DNA of 64,000 bases, taken from positions 372,001 through 436,000 of the forward strand of contig NZ_CBCPHV010000001.1 of assembly GCF_965118635.1 (NCBI RefSeq). Direction: 5' to 3'. The notes beneath the pieces are model-generated. The model saw only the letters and a list, made by a program, of their open reading frames with translations, did not search any database and was not told the origin of the DNA. Below, in pieces: positions 25,612 through 33,507 of this stretch (positions within the stretch are counted from its first letter, which is position 1; every line of letters begins with the position of its first letter). The translations under genes were made by a program, and so were the position numbers. The stretch comes from Empedobacter brevis_A. GTDB lineage: Bacteria > Bacteroidota > Bacteroidia > Flavobacteriales > Weeksellaceae.

Positions 25612-26512
25612 AATTACAATTGTTACACCTTCATACAATCGTGCACATACGTTGATACGCGTTTATGATTCCCTAAAAAATCAGACATTCAAAGATTTTA
25701 AATGGATTATTATGGATGATGGTTCTACTGATAATACCAAGGAAATTGTTGAAAATTTCAAATCAGAAGGTTTAATTGATATTGACTATTTCTGGAATAA
25801 AAATCAACATAAATTTATTACCGTTTTTGAAGGAATAAAAAAAGTAACTTCAAAATATTTTATGGTTGTAGATTCAGATGATTCATATCCAACAGATTCT
25901 TTGCAAACATTATTTGATGAGGTTGAAGAGATTCCAAATCAAGATGAATATATTTCTGTAATGGGATTATCTCAATATGTAGATGGTAAAATAGTAGGAG
26001 ATAAATATCCGAACGGAGGATTTGATGGTTCTATTTTCGATATGCGCTACAAGTATAAAGTGCGTGGTGATAAGTTTGGAATTTTTATAACAAAGACTTA
26101 TCAACAATTGTTGAAAAACTTTAGTTATTCTGAGTATAAAGATAAAGGTTATATTCCACAAGCTGTGTTTTTTAATACGTATGATGCTGACGGAGTGAAA
26201 ACTAGATTTGTTAATAAAGTTGTTCGTAACTATCATTTAGATGAAGCGGATGAGAATTCTGTTTCAAACACACGTTGGAGTGGGAAAAATACATTTGGAT
26301 TGATGGAAGGTTATCGTTCTTTTCTAAATTCTTATGGAACAAAACTTTTTAGTTATCCAAAAGCTTTACTTCGTAATTTAATTGGTTATCAGGTTTATTC
26401 TATCGTTAATAAACGAGATTTATCAGAAATAAACAAAGGATTGAAACATTTTAAATCTTTATCTATTATGCTTTATCCGTTGTCATTTGTTTATTTAAAA
26501 TATAAAAATTGA
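25598..26512 (+). CDS. Glycosyltransferase family 2
   Basis: A 304-residue GT2 enzyme from ATG 25598, where the protein begins with the normal SEVKITIVTPSYN strand. It shows DDGSTDN at about 41-47 and the metal-binding DSDDSYP at about 94-100. An upstream in-frame start (25514) would add 28 residues lying wholly inside the previous gene. Its TGA overlaps the ATG of the next gene. Probably adds a sugar to the lipid-linked repeat. Confidence 0.87.
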   Translation: MSEVKITIVTPSYNRAHTLIRVYDSLKNQTFKDFKWIIMDDGSTDNTKEIVENFKSEGLIDIDYFWNKNQHKFITVFEGIKKVTSKYFMVVDSDDSYPTDSLQTLFDEVEEIPNQDEYISVMGLSQYVDGKIVGDKYPNGGFDGSIFDMRYKYKVRGDKFGIFITKTYQQLLKNFSYSEYKDKGYIPQAVFFNTYDADGVKTRFVNKVVRNYHLDEADENSVSNTRWSGKNTFGLMEGYRSFLNSYGTKLFSYPKALLRNLIGYQVYSIVNKRDLSEINKGLKHFKSLSIMLYPLSFVYLKYKN

Positions 26513-27546
26513 TGAAGATATTGTGTTTAACTCAAGGCGGGAAAGAAAGTCCTTCTGCTAATTTTCGGATTAGACAATACAAGGATTTATTTAAAAAGGA
26601 TGGATGGAGCATTTCAGAATTTAAATTGAAAAATTTATATTATCCGCAGTTTAGCAGAAATATATATATTCATTATTTAATAAAGCTTTTAGGTATTTAT
26701 TATGTTTTTAAAAAGATTAGTAAATTAAAGCTGAATAAAAAAATACACAACTCTGATATTATTTGGATTAACAAATATGCTATAAAACTAGTAGAGCTAC
26801 ATAAGTATAAAAATAAAATAATTATCCAAGATATAGATGATGCTGTATTTTATAATGCATCTGATAATTTCAATTATACTTTGAATTATGCAAATCACTT
26901 ACTTGTCGGAAATAATTTTTTAGCTCAAGAAATTGAAAAAATAAAGAAGGTGAATTATGATGTTATTTCCACAGCTATTGATTTGGACTCATATCCAAAG
27001 AAACAATCTTTTGGTGATAAATTTATTATTGGTTGGATTGGTTCTCCCTATACTAACAAATATTTAATTGAAATTAAAGATTCAATTAACCAATTTCTAA
27101 CAGAATATGATAGTGAATTATATATTATTTCAGATAGATTCGAAGATTTTAAAGGTGTTTTTACTAAAAATTGTAAACTTATAAAATGGGAAGAAAATAA
27201 TTATATTGAAAATCTAAATAAAATTACAGTTGGGTTAATGCCTTTATCAAATTCAAATTGGGAGAAAGGAAAGTGTAGTTTTAAAATGCTTCAATATATG
27301 GCTTGCTTTAAACCAGTTCTTGTAAGTCCTGTGGGTATGAATAAAGAAATATTAGAAAAATATGATTGTGGAATTTCTGCGAATAATGCCAAAGATTGGT
27401 ATAATAATTTGTTGACCTTGTATAAAGATAAAAATTTAAGTGAAAATTTAGGTAAAAATGGGAGGCTAGCTATAGAGGACGAATATTCAGTAGAATCTAA
27501 TTATAAAAAAATCAAACAAATTTTTGAAAATTATGGCAAATCATAA
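26512..27546 (+). CDS. GT-B glycosyltransferase (GT4-like)
   Basis: A 344-residue protein with a GT-B arrangement: N-terminal LTQGGKESPSANFRIRQY, the domain-linking DIDDAVFY segment, the start of the donor domain at GWIGSPYTNKYL, and a C-terminal LQYMACFKPVLVSPVGMN stretch where GT4 enzymes carry the nucleotide-binding loop. The canonical E-x7-E is not clear, so the family is less certain than for its neighbours. The start overlaps the upstream stop (TGATG), and the end overlaps the next gene by 14 bp. Confidence 0.78.
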   Translation: MKILCLTQGGKESPSANFRIRQYKDLFKKDGWSISEFKLKNLYYPQFSRNIYIHYLIKLLGIYYVFKKISKLKLNKKIHNSDIIWINKYAIKLVELHKYKNKIIIQDIDDAVFYNASDNFNYTLNYANHLLVGNNFLAQEIEKIKKVNYDVISTAIDLDSYPKKQSFGDKFIIGWIGSPYTNKYLIEIKDSINQFLTEYDSELYIISDRFEDFKGVFTKNCKLIKWEENNYIENLNKITVGLMPLSNSNWEKGKCSFKMLQYMACFKPVLVSPVGMNKEILEKYDCGISANNAKDWYNNLLTLYKDKNLSENLGKNGRLAIEDEYSVESNYKKIKQIFENYGKS

Positions 27547-28678
27547 AAATAGAATTTTATTAATTTATTATAGATTGTTTAAGCCAGGAGGAGTTACAAA
27601 AACTTTGATAAACCTAGCAAATGAATTGGTAAAAACAAATGATGTAACGATACTTATTATGATTAAAAATCATGAAGTATATTTCAAATTAGATAAAAGA
27701 GTTAAAGTTATTTCAATTGACAGTTTTGATACTTTCGCATTTTCAAAAGGTTGCGTTTTTCTAAATACCAAGATAGGAAAAAAAGTACCGTTTAGATTAT
27801 CTTTAAAATCTTATCTATATGATTATGGTTCCTACACATTATTAACGAAATGGATAAATAAAAATCATCGAAATTATGACACAATAATTCCATGTTTATA
27901 TAAACTAAGTGCATATTTATCTTCAAATAAAAAAATATCTAATAAAGTTGTTACATGGGAAAAAAATAGTTTTGAGGGAGTAAATAAATTTTGGCAATTT
28001 TTTCCTAAGACTTTTTACAAGAACATAAAAGGTGTCGTTACATTGACTAATGCTGGTAAAAATTATTATTCTCTGTATAATAAGAATGTACACAAGATTT
28101 ATAACATTGCAGGAGAGCCATATGAAAGTAATGTGTTACAATTTGATCTTAAAGAAGATTATATAACTTACGTAGGTCGCTTAAGTAAAGAAAAAAATGT
28201 AGATCATATTTTAGAAATATTCTCTAAATCAAAAATATCTAATAATTTTAAATTAAATATAATAGGAGATGGAGAATTGATGGTTTTTTTAAAAGAAAAG
28301 GCTAATTCTCTTAATATAAAAAATAAAGTTATTTTTCATGGAATGCTTACACCTGAAGAAGTAAATAAGATTTTATGTAAATCTAAAATTGTTATATTAA
28401 GTTCTTCTACTGAAGGGTTGCCTAATGTTTTAATAGAAGGAATGATGACTGGAAATATTTTAATTTCTTATGATTGTAAATATGGACCAAGTGAAATTAT
28501 TAATCAAAATAATGGATTTTTAGTTGATATCTATGATAAAACGACTGTTATTAAAATTTTAGATCAGTTGTCAGAAAATAAAGAATTAATTAATGATTTA
28601 TGTAAATCAAGTTATAAAGAATCAATTAATTGGAGAAAAGAAAATATTGTAAAACAATGGCTAAATATTATTGATTAG
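27533..28678 (+). CDS. Glycosyltransferase family 4 (GT-B)
   Basis: A 381-residue GT4 enzyme from ATG 27533. Landmarks are FKPGGVTKTLINL at the N-terminus, YVGRLSKEKNVDHIL at the start of the donor domain, GDGEL, and the E-x7-E signature in STEGLPNVLIEGMM. The phrase GPSEII in the last third is typical of GT4 amylovoran/lipopolysaccharide transferases. It is translationally coupled to the gene before it and lies 36 bp before an acyltransferase gene. Confidence 0.87.
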   Translation: MANHKNRILLIYYRLFKPGGVTKTLINLANELVKTNDVTILIMIKNHEVYFKLDKRVKVISIDSFDTFAFSKGCVFLNTKIGKKVPFRLSLKSYLYDYGSYTLLTKWINKNHRNYDTIIPCLYKLSAYLSSNKKISNKVVTWEKNSFEGVNKFWQFFPKTFYKNIKGVVTLTNAGKNYYSLYNKNVHKIYNIAGEPYESNVLQFDLKEDYITYVGRLSKEKNVDHILEIFSKSKISNNFKLNIIGDGELMVFLKEKANSLNIKNKVIFHGMLTPEEVNKILCKSKIVILSSSTEGLPNVLIEGMMTGNILISYDCKYGPSEIINQNNGFLVDIYDKTTVIKILDQLSENKELINDLCKSSYKESINWRKENIVKQWLNIID

Positions 28679-28714
28679 TATTATACTAAATTTTTTAAGC
28701 CAAACCTTCAACTT

Positions 28715-29767
28715 ATGAATAATCCAAGAATAAAAGTTTTTGATGCAATACGTGTATTAGCTATAATAATGGTTTTTATGCATCATTTTTATAGTTCAAG
28801 TAATTTCCCGGAATTAGGACACTTAACTTATTTTGGTTTCTTAGGCGTTCCTTTGTTTTTTATGATTTCTGGTTTTGTAATAAATTTAACATTAGAACGA
28901 ACTGATAATTTCAAAACTTATTTAAAAAATAGGTTTATAAGATTATCTCCAGCAATGATAATTTGTTCAACATTGACCTTTGTATTTTTTGCTTTTTTTT
29001 ATACTGGAGAAGGTTATAATAATTCAAAAAATGTATGGAATTATTTAATAGCGAATACGTTTATAGATCCTCATGTATTTAATTTATATTCCGGAGAAAT
29101 AAAATATTATTATTTAGATAATGCTTATTGGAGTCTTTGGGTAGAGGTTTGTTTTTACATTATAATAGGAGCTTTGTATTTTCTGAATAAAAAGAAATAT
29201 TTATTATACTTTGTATTAATTTGTATGATAATGATGCCTTTACAAATAATTTTTTATTCTCATACTGCACGTCCATATTTATTAAACTATTTTTCAGAAA
29301 GCCAACTCAATTATTATAAACTTATAGCGAGATGCTTAGTTCTTTTTAGCGAATGTATTTGGTTTATAATAGGGATGCTTTTACTTAAACTTCATCAAAC
29401 AAGAAATAAAAAATATTTATATTTTATTATGTTTTCTTTAGGTTTATGTTTTTTTAAAGAAAGGAGTATTGAAGTATTTATATTCGTCTTTTTTTTGTTT
29501 TTATTTATAATTGTTTTTATTTATAAACCTGAAAGATTAAAATTTTTAGAGCAACCTATTCTATTAAAAATTGGTACAGCTTCTTACTGTATGTATTTAA
29601 TTCATTATCACTTAGGGACTGTTTTGATAAAATATTTAAATGCAAATTTTGGATTAGGATATTTATCTCCTCTTATTGTTATTGGATTAGTAGTTATTTT
29701 TGGTTTAGTTTGTTACGAATATTTTGAAAAAAAATTAATGAGAGTATATAAAAGAATATTCAAATAA
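28715..29767 (+). CDS. Acyltransferase-3 family membrane O-acyltransferase
   Basis: A 350-residue integral membrane protein with about ten hydrophobic helices. It begins with the family signature FDAIRVLAIIMVFMHH (catalytic-type His23/His24), then FFMISGFVI, the RL-P loop, and WSLWVEVCFYI. OafA/NolL-type enzymes acetylate sugars at the membrane using cytoplasmic acyl-CoA. It has a close paralogue at 37686 in the same locus. Its stop is 1 bp from the start of the UbiA gene. Confidence 0.88.
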   Translation: MNNPRIKVFDAIRVLAIIMVFMHHFYSSSNFPELGHLTYFGFLGVPLFFMISGFVINLTLERTDNFKTYLKNRFIRLSPAMIICSTLTFVFFAFFYTGEGYNNSKNVWNYLIANTFIDPHVFNLYSGEIKYYYLDNAYWSLWVEVCFYIIIGALYFLNKKKYLLYFVLICMIMMPLQIIFYSHTARPYLLNYFSESQLNYYKLIARCLVLFSECIWFIIGMLLLKLHQTRNKKYLYFIMFSLGLCFFKERSIEVFIFVFFLFLFIIVFIYKPERLKFLEQPILLKIGTASYCMYLIHYHLGTVLIKYLNANFGLGYLSPLIVIGLVVIFGLVCYEYFEKKLMRVYKRIFK

Positions 29768-29768
29768 A

Positions 29769-30644
29769 ATGCTAAACTATCTAAAACTTATACGAGTAAA
29801 TCAATGGGTAAAAAACTTCTTTGTTTTTTTGCCAATATTTTTTTCAGGAAAATTGTTCGAAATAAATCTGTTTATTCAATCATTTTATGGATTTCTAATA
29901 TTTTCTTTTGTTGCAAGTAGCATTTATATTATAAATGATTATGTTGACATCGAAAAAGATAAAAAACATCCCGAGAAGAAAAATAGACCATTAGCAAGTG
30001 GAAAAATTTCAAAAACAAATGCTTTGATTCTATTCTTTGCACTAATTTTTATTACTTCGATCTTAACATGGTTCTTAGCAAATAAACAAGTTACAGCATT
30101 AGTTGCGATTTATTTCTTTATGAATTTAGCTTATTCTTTTAAATTTAAACAAATAGCTATTTTAGATGTCATCATTATTGCTACAGGTTTTTTATTAAGA
30201 GTTTTTGTTGGTGGATATATGACAGGGATTTTAGTGACAGATTGGACCATTTTATTAGTTTTTGATTTGGCACTTATTCTAGCTTTAGGAAAAAGAAGAG
30301 GAGAATTAATCAATGCAGATTTAGAAGGAGTAACTAGAAAATCGCTTGATGGTTATAATCTAAATTTTCTTAATTCTGCATTATCACTTACTTGTACTGT
30401 CGCGGTTATTTGTTATATGATGTTTATTGTTTCTCCTGAGACACAATCCAAATTTCATCACTATATTATTTATACTTTTGTTTTTGTTTTTGCTGCTGTT
30501 TTGCGCTATCTACAACAAACTTTTGTGTATATGAAAACAGAATCACCTACCAAATTAATTTTTAAAGATCATTTTTTACAGTTTTTAATTATAATGTGGG
30601 GAATTAGTTACGTTTTATTGATTTATTTTAACAATGGAAAATAA
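29769..30644 (+). CDS. Decaprenyl-phosphate phosphoribosyltransferase-like UbiA protein (DPPR synthase)
   Basis: A 291-residue UbiA-superfamily membrane enzyme with eight to nine helices. The first Asp-rich motif is N56DxxDxxxD64 followed by HPEKKNRPLASG, closely resembling Mycobacterium Rv3806c, which moves 5-phosphoribose from PRPP to a polyprenyl phosphate. A later TRKSLDGYNLNFL segment matches the second conserved region of that family. The three following genes encode the remaining steps to polyprenyl-phospho-arabinose, which makes this assignment much stronger than sequence alone. It overlaps the next gene by 11 bp. Confidence 0.85.
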   Translation: MLNYLKLIRVNQWVKNFFVFLPIFFSGKLFEINLFIQSFYGFLIFSFVASSIYIINDYVDIEKDKKHPEKKNRPLASGKISKTNALILFFALIFITSILTWFLANKQVTALVAIYFFMNLAYSFKFKQIAILDVIIIATGFLLRVFVGGYMTGILVTDWTILLVFDLALILALGKRRGELINADLEGVTRKSLDGYNLNFLNSALSLTCTVAVICYMMFIVSPETQSKFHHYIIYTFVFVFAAVLRYLQQTFVYMKTESPTKLIFKDHFLQFLIIMWGISYVLLIYFNNGK

Positions 30645-31956
30645 AAAATTAACCCCAGTTGCTAATTGGGGACTTTATCCATCTATAAAAGCCAATGTTG
30701 TTTCACCAACTACAATTTTAGAATTTCAAGAAGCAGTTCTTTCTAATCAAGAGTTAATTGCTCGAGGAAATGGACGTTGTTATGGAGATGCTTCATTACA
30801 AAATACAATTATTTCTACTTCCAAATGGAATAAATTTATTTCGTTTGATAGAGAAAATGGAATAATAGAAGTAGAATCTGGCGTTTTATTATCAGATATT
30901 TTAGAAGTTTCAATTCCTTCTGGTTATTTTATTTCCGTTACACCAGGAACTAAATTTATCACCGTTGGTGGAGCAATAGCTTCGGATGTACATGGGAAAA
31001 ATCATCACATTGATGGTTGTTTTTCTGATCATTTAATTCATTTCGACTTGATGATCGATAATGGAGATATTTTACGTTGTTCTAGAAATGAGAACGAAGA
31101 TTTATTTTGGGCAACAATTGGCGGAATGGGTTTAACAGGAGTTTTGCTTTCTGCTCGATTTATGTTGAAAAAAATTGAAACAGCTTACATTCGAAATGAA
31201 GCCATTCAAGCTAAAAATCTAGATGAAATTTTCGAATTATTTGAATCTTCTGAATCTTGGACATATAATGTTGCTTGGTTAGATTGTTTACAAAAAGGAA
31301 CAAAATTAGGAAAATCAATTATGTTGCGTGGTGAACATGCAAGTTTAAATGAATTACCAGAAAAATTAAAGAAAAATCCTTTATCTATAAAGAAAAAATT
31401 AAAATTAAATATTCCTTTCTTTTTTCCAAATTTTGTATTGAATCCTTTATCAATTAAGATTTTTAATTGGTTGTATTTTAATAAACAAGGAAAAAAACAT
31501 TTAAAGAATATAGTTGATTATGAAACTTTTTTCTATCCGTTAGATGCAGTTCATAATTGGAATCGTATTTATGGTAAAAATGGATTTATTCAATATCAAT
31601 TTGTGATTCCAAAAGAAAAAGGAAAAGAAGGAATGCGAAAAATTTTAGAAACGATTGCTGCAAGTGGGAACGGTTCTTTTTTAGTTGTTTTAAAACTATT
31701 TGGAGAAAACAATTCACAAGCTTACAACTCTTTTCCAATGAAAGGTTATACATTGGCTTTAGATTTTAAAGTGAATAATAAAATCGAAAAATTGATTGCG
31801 AGTTTAGATAAAATTGTCATGGAATATGGTGGCCGTATTTATCGTACAAAAGATGCAATGTCAAATCCTGCATTAACAGATTATTTAAAAAATATTGATT
31901 CAGAAAAATTTGAATCAATGCAAAATGAACGTATCAATAGATTTAAGCAAAAATGA
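30634..31956 (+). CDS. dprE1: DprE1-like FAD oxidase of polyprenyl-phospho-ribose
   Basis: A 440-residue FAD-dependent oxidoreductase matching DprE1, which oxidises C2 of decaprenyl-phospho-ribose. The FAD domain shows RGNGRCYGDAS (44-54), GGAIASDVHGKNHH (112-125) and GGMGLTG. The C-terminal part keeps RIYRTKDA, whose Tyr403 and Lys406 align with Tyr415 and Lys418 of the M. tuberculosis enzyme. The cysteine targeted by benzothiazinones (Cys387) aligns with Ala375 (GYTLALDF). Overlaps of 11 bp upstream and 4 bp downstream indicate tight coupling with the UbiA and DprE2-like genes. Confidence 0.88.
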   Translation: MENKKLTPVANWGLYPSIKANVVSPTTILEFQEAVLSNQELIARGNGRCYGDASLQNTIISTSKWNKFISFDRENGIIEVESGVLLSDILEVSIPSGYFISVTPGTKFITVGGAIASDVHGKNHHIDGCFSDHLIHFDLMIDNGDILRCSRNENEDLFWATIGGMGLTGVLLSARFMLKKIETAYIRNEAIQAKNLDEIFELFESSESWTYNVAWLDCLQKGTKLGKSIMLRGEHASLNELPEKLKKNPLSIKKKLKLNIPFFFPNFVLNPLSIKIFNWLYFNKQGKKHLKNIVDYETFFYPLDAVHNWNRIYGKNGFIQYQFVIPKEKGKEGMRKILETIAASGNGSFLVVLKLFGENNSQAYNSFPMKGYTLALDFKVNNKIEKLIASLDKIVMEYGGRIYRTKDAMSNPALTDYLKNIDSEKFESMQNERINRFKQK

Positions 31957-32678
31957 TAGTATTAGGATCTAATTCAGATGTAGCAATAGCTTTTGTAGAA
32001 AAGGTTTTGAAAGAAGGAAAACGTTTTCCAGTTGTGTATTTATTTACTTCAAATAAAGAAAAAACAATCAAATTAGCGCAACATTTTTATACGAAATATG
32101 AACAAAAGTGCGAGGTTGTTCATTTCGATTTAACAAAAGAAAATGATTATACACAATTACAACATATAGATTCTGAATTGCTATTCTGTGCTGCAGGATA
32201 TTTAGGAAAAAATTCTGAAGAAGGTTTATATGATGATTGGAATACAAAACAAATTGTCGAAATTAATTATTCGAAATTAATTGTATTAATTAATCATTTT
32301 GCGAAAAAATTCGAAGAAAAAGGTTCAGGAACAATTATCGGATTATCTTCTGTTGCAGGAGAACGCGGTCGACAAAGTAATTTTATTTACGGTTCTGCCA
32401 AAGCAGGATTTACAGCATATTTATCAGGCTTAAGAAATTATTTGTTTCATAAAAAAGTTCATGTAATGACAGTTATTCCTGGATTTATGGATACACAAAT
32501 GACAGCAGATATCGAAACGCCAAAACCGTTGACAGCACAGCCAGAACAAGCGGCAAATATTATTTATAAAGCATACTTAAAAAAGAAAAATGTGGTTTAT
32601 GTTACGTTTTTTTGGTGGGGAATAATGATGATCATTCGAAATATTCCTGAATTTATTTTCAAAAAATTAAAAATGTAA
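31953..32678 (+). CDS. dprE2: DprE2-like short-chain reductase
   Basis: A 241-residue SDR that would reduce the 2-keto intermediate from DprE1 to polyprenyl-phospho-arabinose with NAD(P)H. The N-terminal cofactor loop is GSNSDVA (5-11), the catalytic residues are Ser132/Ser133, Tyr146 and Lys150 (SSVAGERGR, YGSAK), all in the arrangement of mycobacterial DprE2. A hydrophobic C-terminal helix (VTFFWWGIMMII) suggests contact with the membrane. It starts in an ATGA overlap with dprE1 and ends in a TAATG overlap with the phosphatase gene. Confidence 0.86.
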   Translation: MIVLGSNSDVAIAFVEKVLKEGKRFPVVYLFTSNKEKTIKLAQHFYTKYEQKCEVVHFDLTKENDYTQLQHIDSELLFCAAGYLGKNSEEGLYDDWNTKQIVEINYSKLIVLINHFAKKFEEKGSGTIIGLSSVAGERGRQSNFIYGSAKAGFTAYLSGLRNYLFHKKVHVMTVIPGFMDTQMTADIETPKPLTAQPEQAANIIYKAYLKKKNVVYVTFFWWGIMMIIRNIPEFIFKKLKM

Positions 32679-33268
32679 TGAATCGTAATTTATACCTTTT
32701 CGATTTTGATGGAACTTTAACAAAGAAAGATACATTATTCGATTTTTTAAAATTCTCTTTTCCTAAAACGTATTTTATTAATTATTTGATGTTTATTCCA
32801 TTTTTCGTTGCTGCAAAATTAAAGTTGCTTGAAGCTTCTTGGGTAAAAGAAAAATTCATTTCAAAATTCTTGAAAGGTAAATCTTATGTTGAGATTAAAC
32901 ATTTAGCTCAAAATTATTTTGAACAAAATCATAAAACTTTAATTTATTCAAAAGCTGATGAATATATTAAATCTTTAAGTAATTATAATGATAAATTTAT
33001 TGTTTCAGCCTCAATAGATTTTTGGCTTCAACCTTTTGCAGATTATTATGAAATGGGTTTGATTTGTACAAAAGCAAAATTCGATGAGAATGGTTTTTTT
33101 ACAGGAAAATTTTCAACTACAAATTGTAATTATGAAGAGAAGAAAAAGAGAATAGAGCAAGAAATTGATTTGTCTTTGTACGATGAAATAATTGCTTTCG
33201 GAGATACAAAAGGAGATGAAGCAATGTTTTCGTTGGCTAACAAGTTTAACTTTAGGTATTTTAATTAA
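32678..33268 (+). CDS. HAD-IB family phosphatase, candidate DPPR 5-phosphatase
   Basis: A 196-residue HAD hydrolase. Motif I is FDFDGTLT with nucleophile Asp9 and acid/base Asp11; motif II lies in VSASIDF; motif IV is FGDTKGDEAM. HAD-IB members are phosphoserine-phosphatase-like. Its coupling to the UbiA, DprE1 and DprE2 genes suggests it removes the 5-phosphate from polyprenyl-phospho-phosphoribose, the one step otherwise missing here; in mycobacteria a different family (PAP2, Rv3807c) has been proposed. This role is inference. Confidence 0.85.
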   Translation: MNRNLYLFDFDGTLTKKDTLFDFLKFSFPKTYFINYLMFIPFFVAAKLKLLEASWVKEKFISKFLKGKSYVEIKHLAQNYFEQNHKTLIYSKADEYIKSLSNYNDKFIVSASIDFWLQPFADYYEMGLICTKAKFDENGFFTGKFSTTNCNYEEKKKRIEQEIDLSLYDEIIAFGDTKGDEAMFSLANKFNFRYFN

Positions 33269-33507
33269 TAAAACTATATTTGCATAACCAAACTAATATT
33301 ATGAAAAATCTTTTGAATTATCCTTCAGAAATTCTCTACACCACTCAAAATTATTAAAATAAATCTACTCAAATTTTGATGTTTTTATTTTGTGAATTTT
33401 CAATATTTTAGCTATTTTCTTTACATAGACTAGAAGATAGATAGAATCTAGAAAAACATTAAGATACGATTACCAATAAACTGAAGTTATTAGAATATAA
33501 ATTAAAA
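33269..33507 (+). other. Intergenic gap with a promoter box and a short orphan ORF
   Basis: A 239 bp gap inside an otherwise tightly packed locus. It holds a -7 box at 33275, an ATG at 33301 opening only 18 codons (MKNLLNYPSEIL then six more, stop at 33355-33357), and AT-rich filler. The region around the box nearly copies the promoter-start joint at 34888. It looks like the remnant of a deleted gene, though a leader peptide cannot be excluded. Confidence 0.5.
33275..33282 (+). promoter_or_regulatory. -7 promoter box (TATATTTGC) in the gap after the DPA genes
   Basis: Exact TAnnTTTG match followed by C, 18 nt before the ATG of an 18-codon orphan ORF. It probably now drives the GT-C gene at 33508. 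Confidence 0.5.

Noticed and set aside
33301..33357. The 18-codon ORF as a real small protein gene
   Set aside because: It has a promoter box but no recognisable motif, is far too short for a domain, and looks like the copied start of a lost gene. I report it as a scar only.
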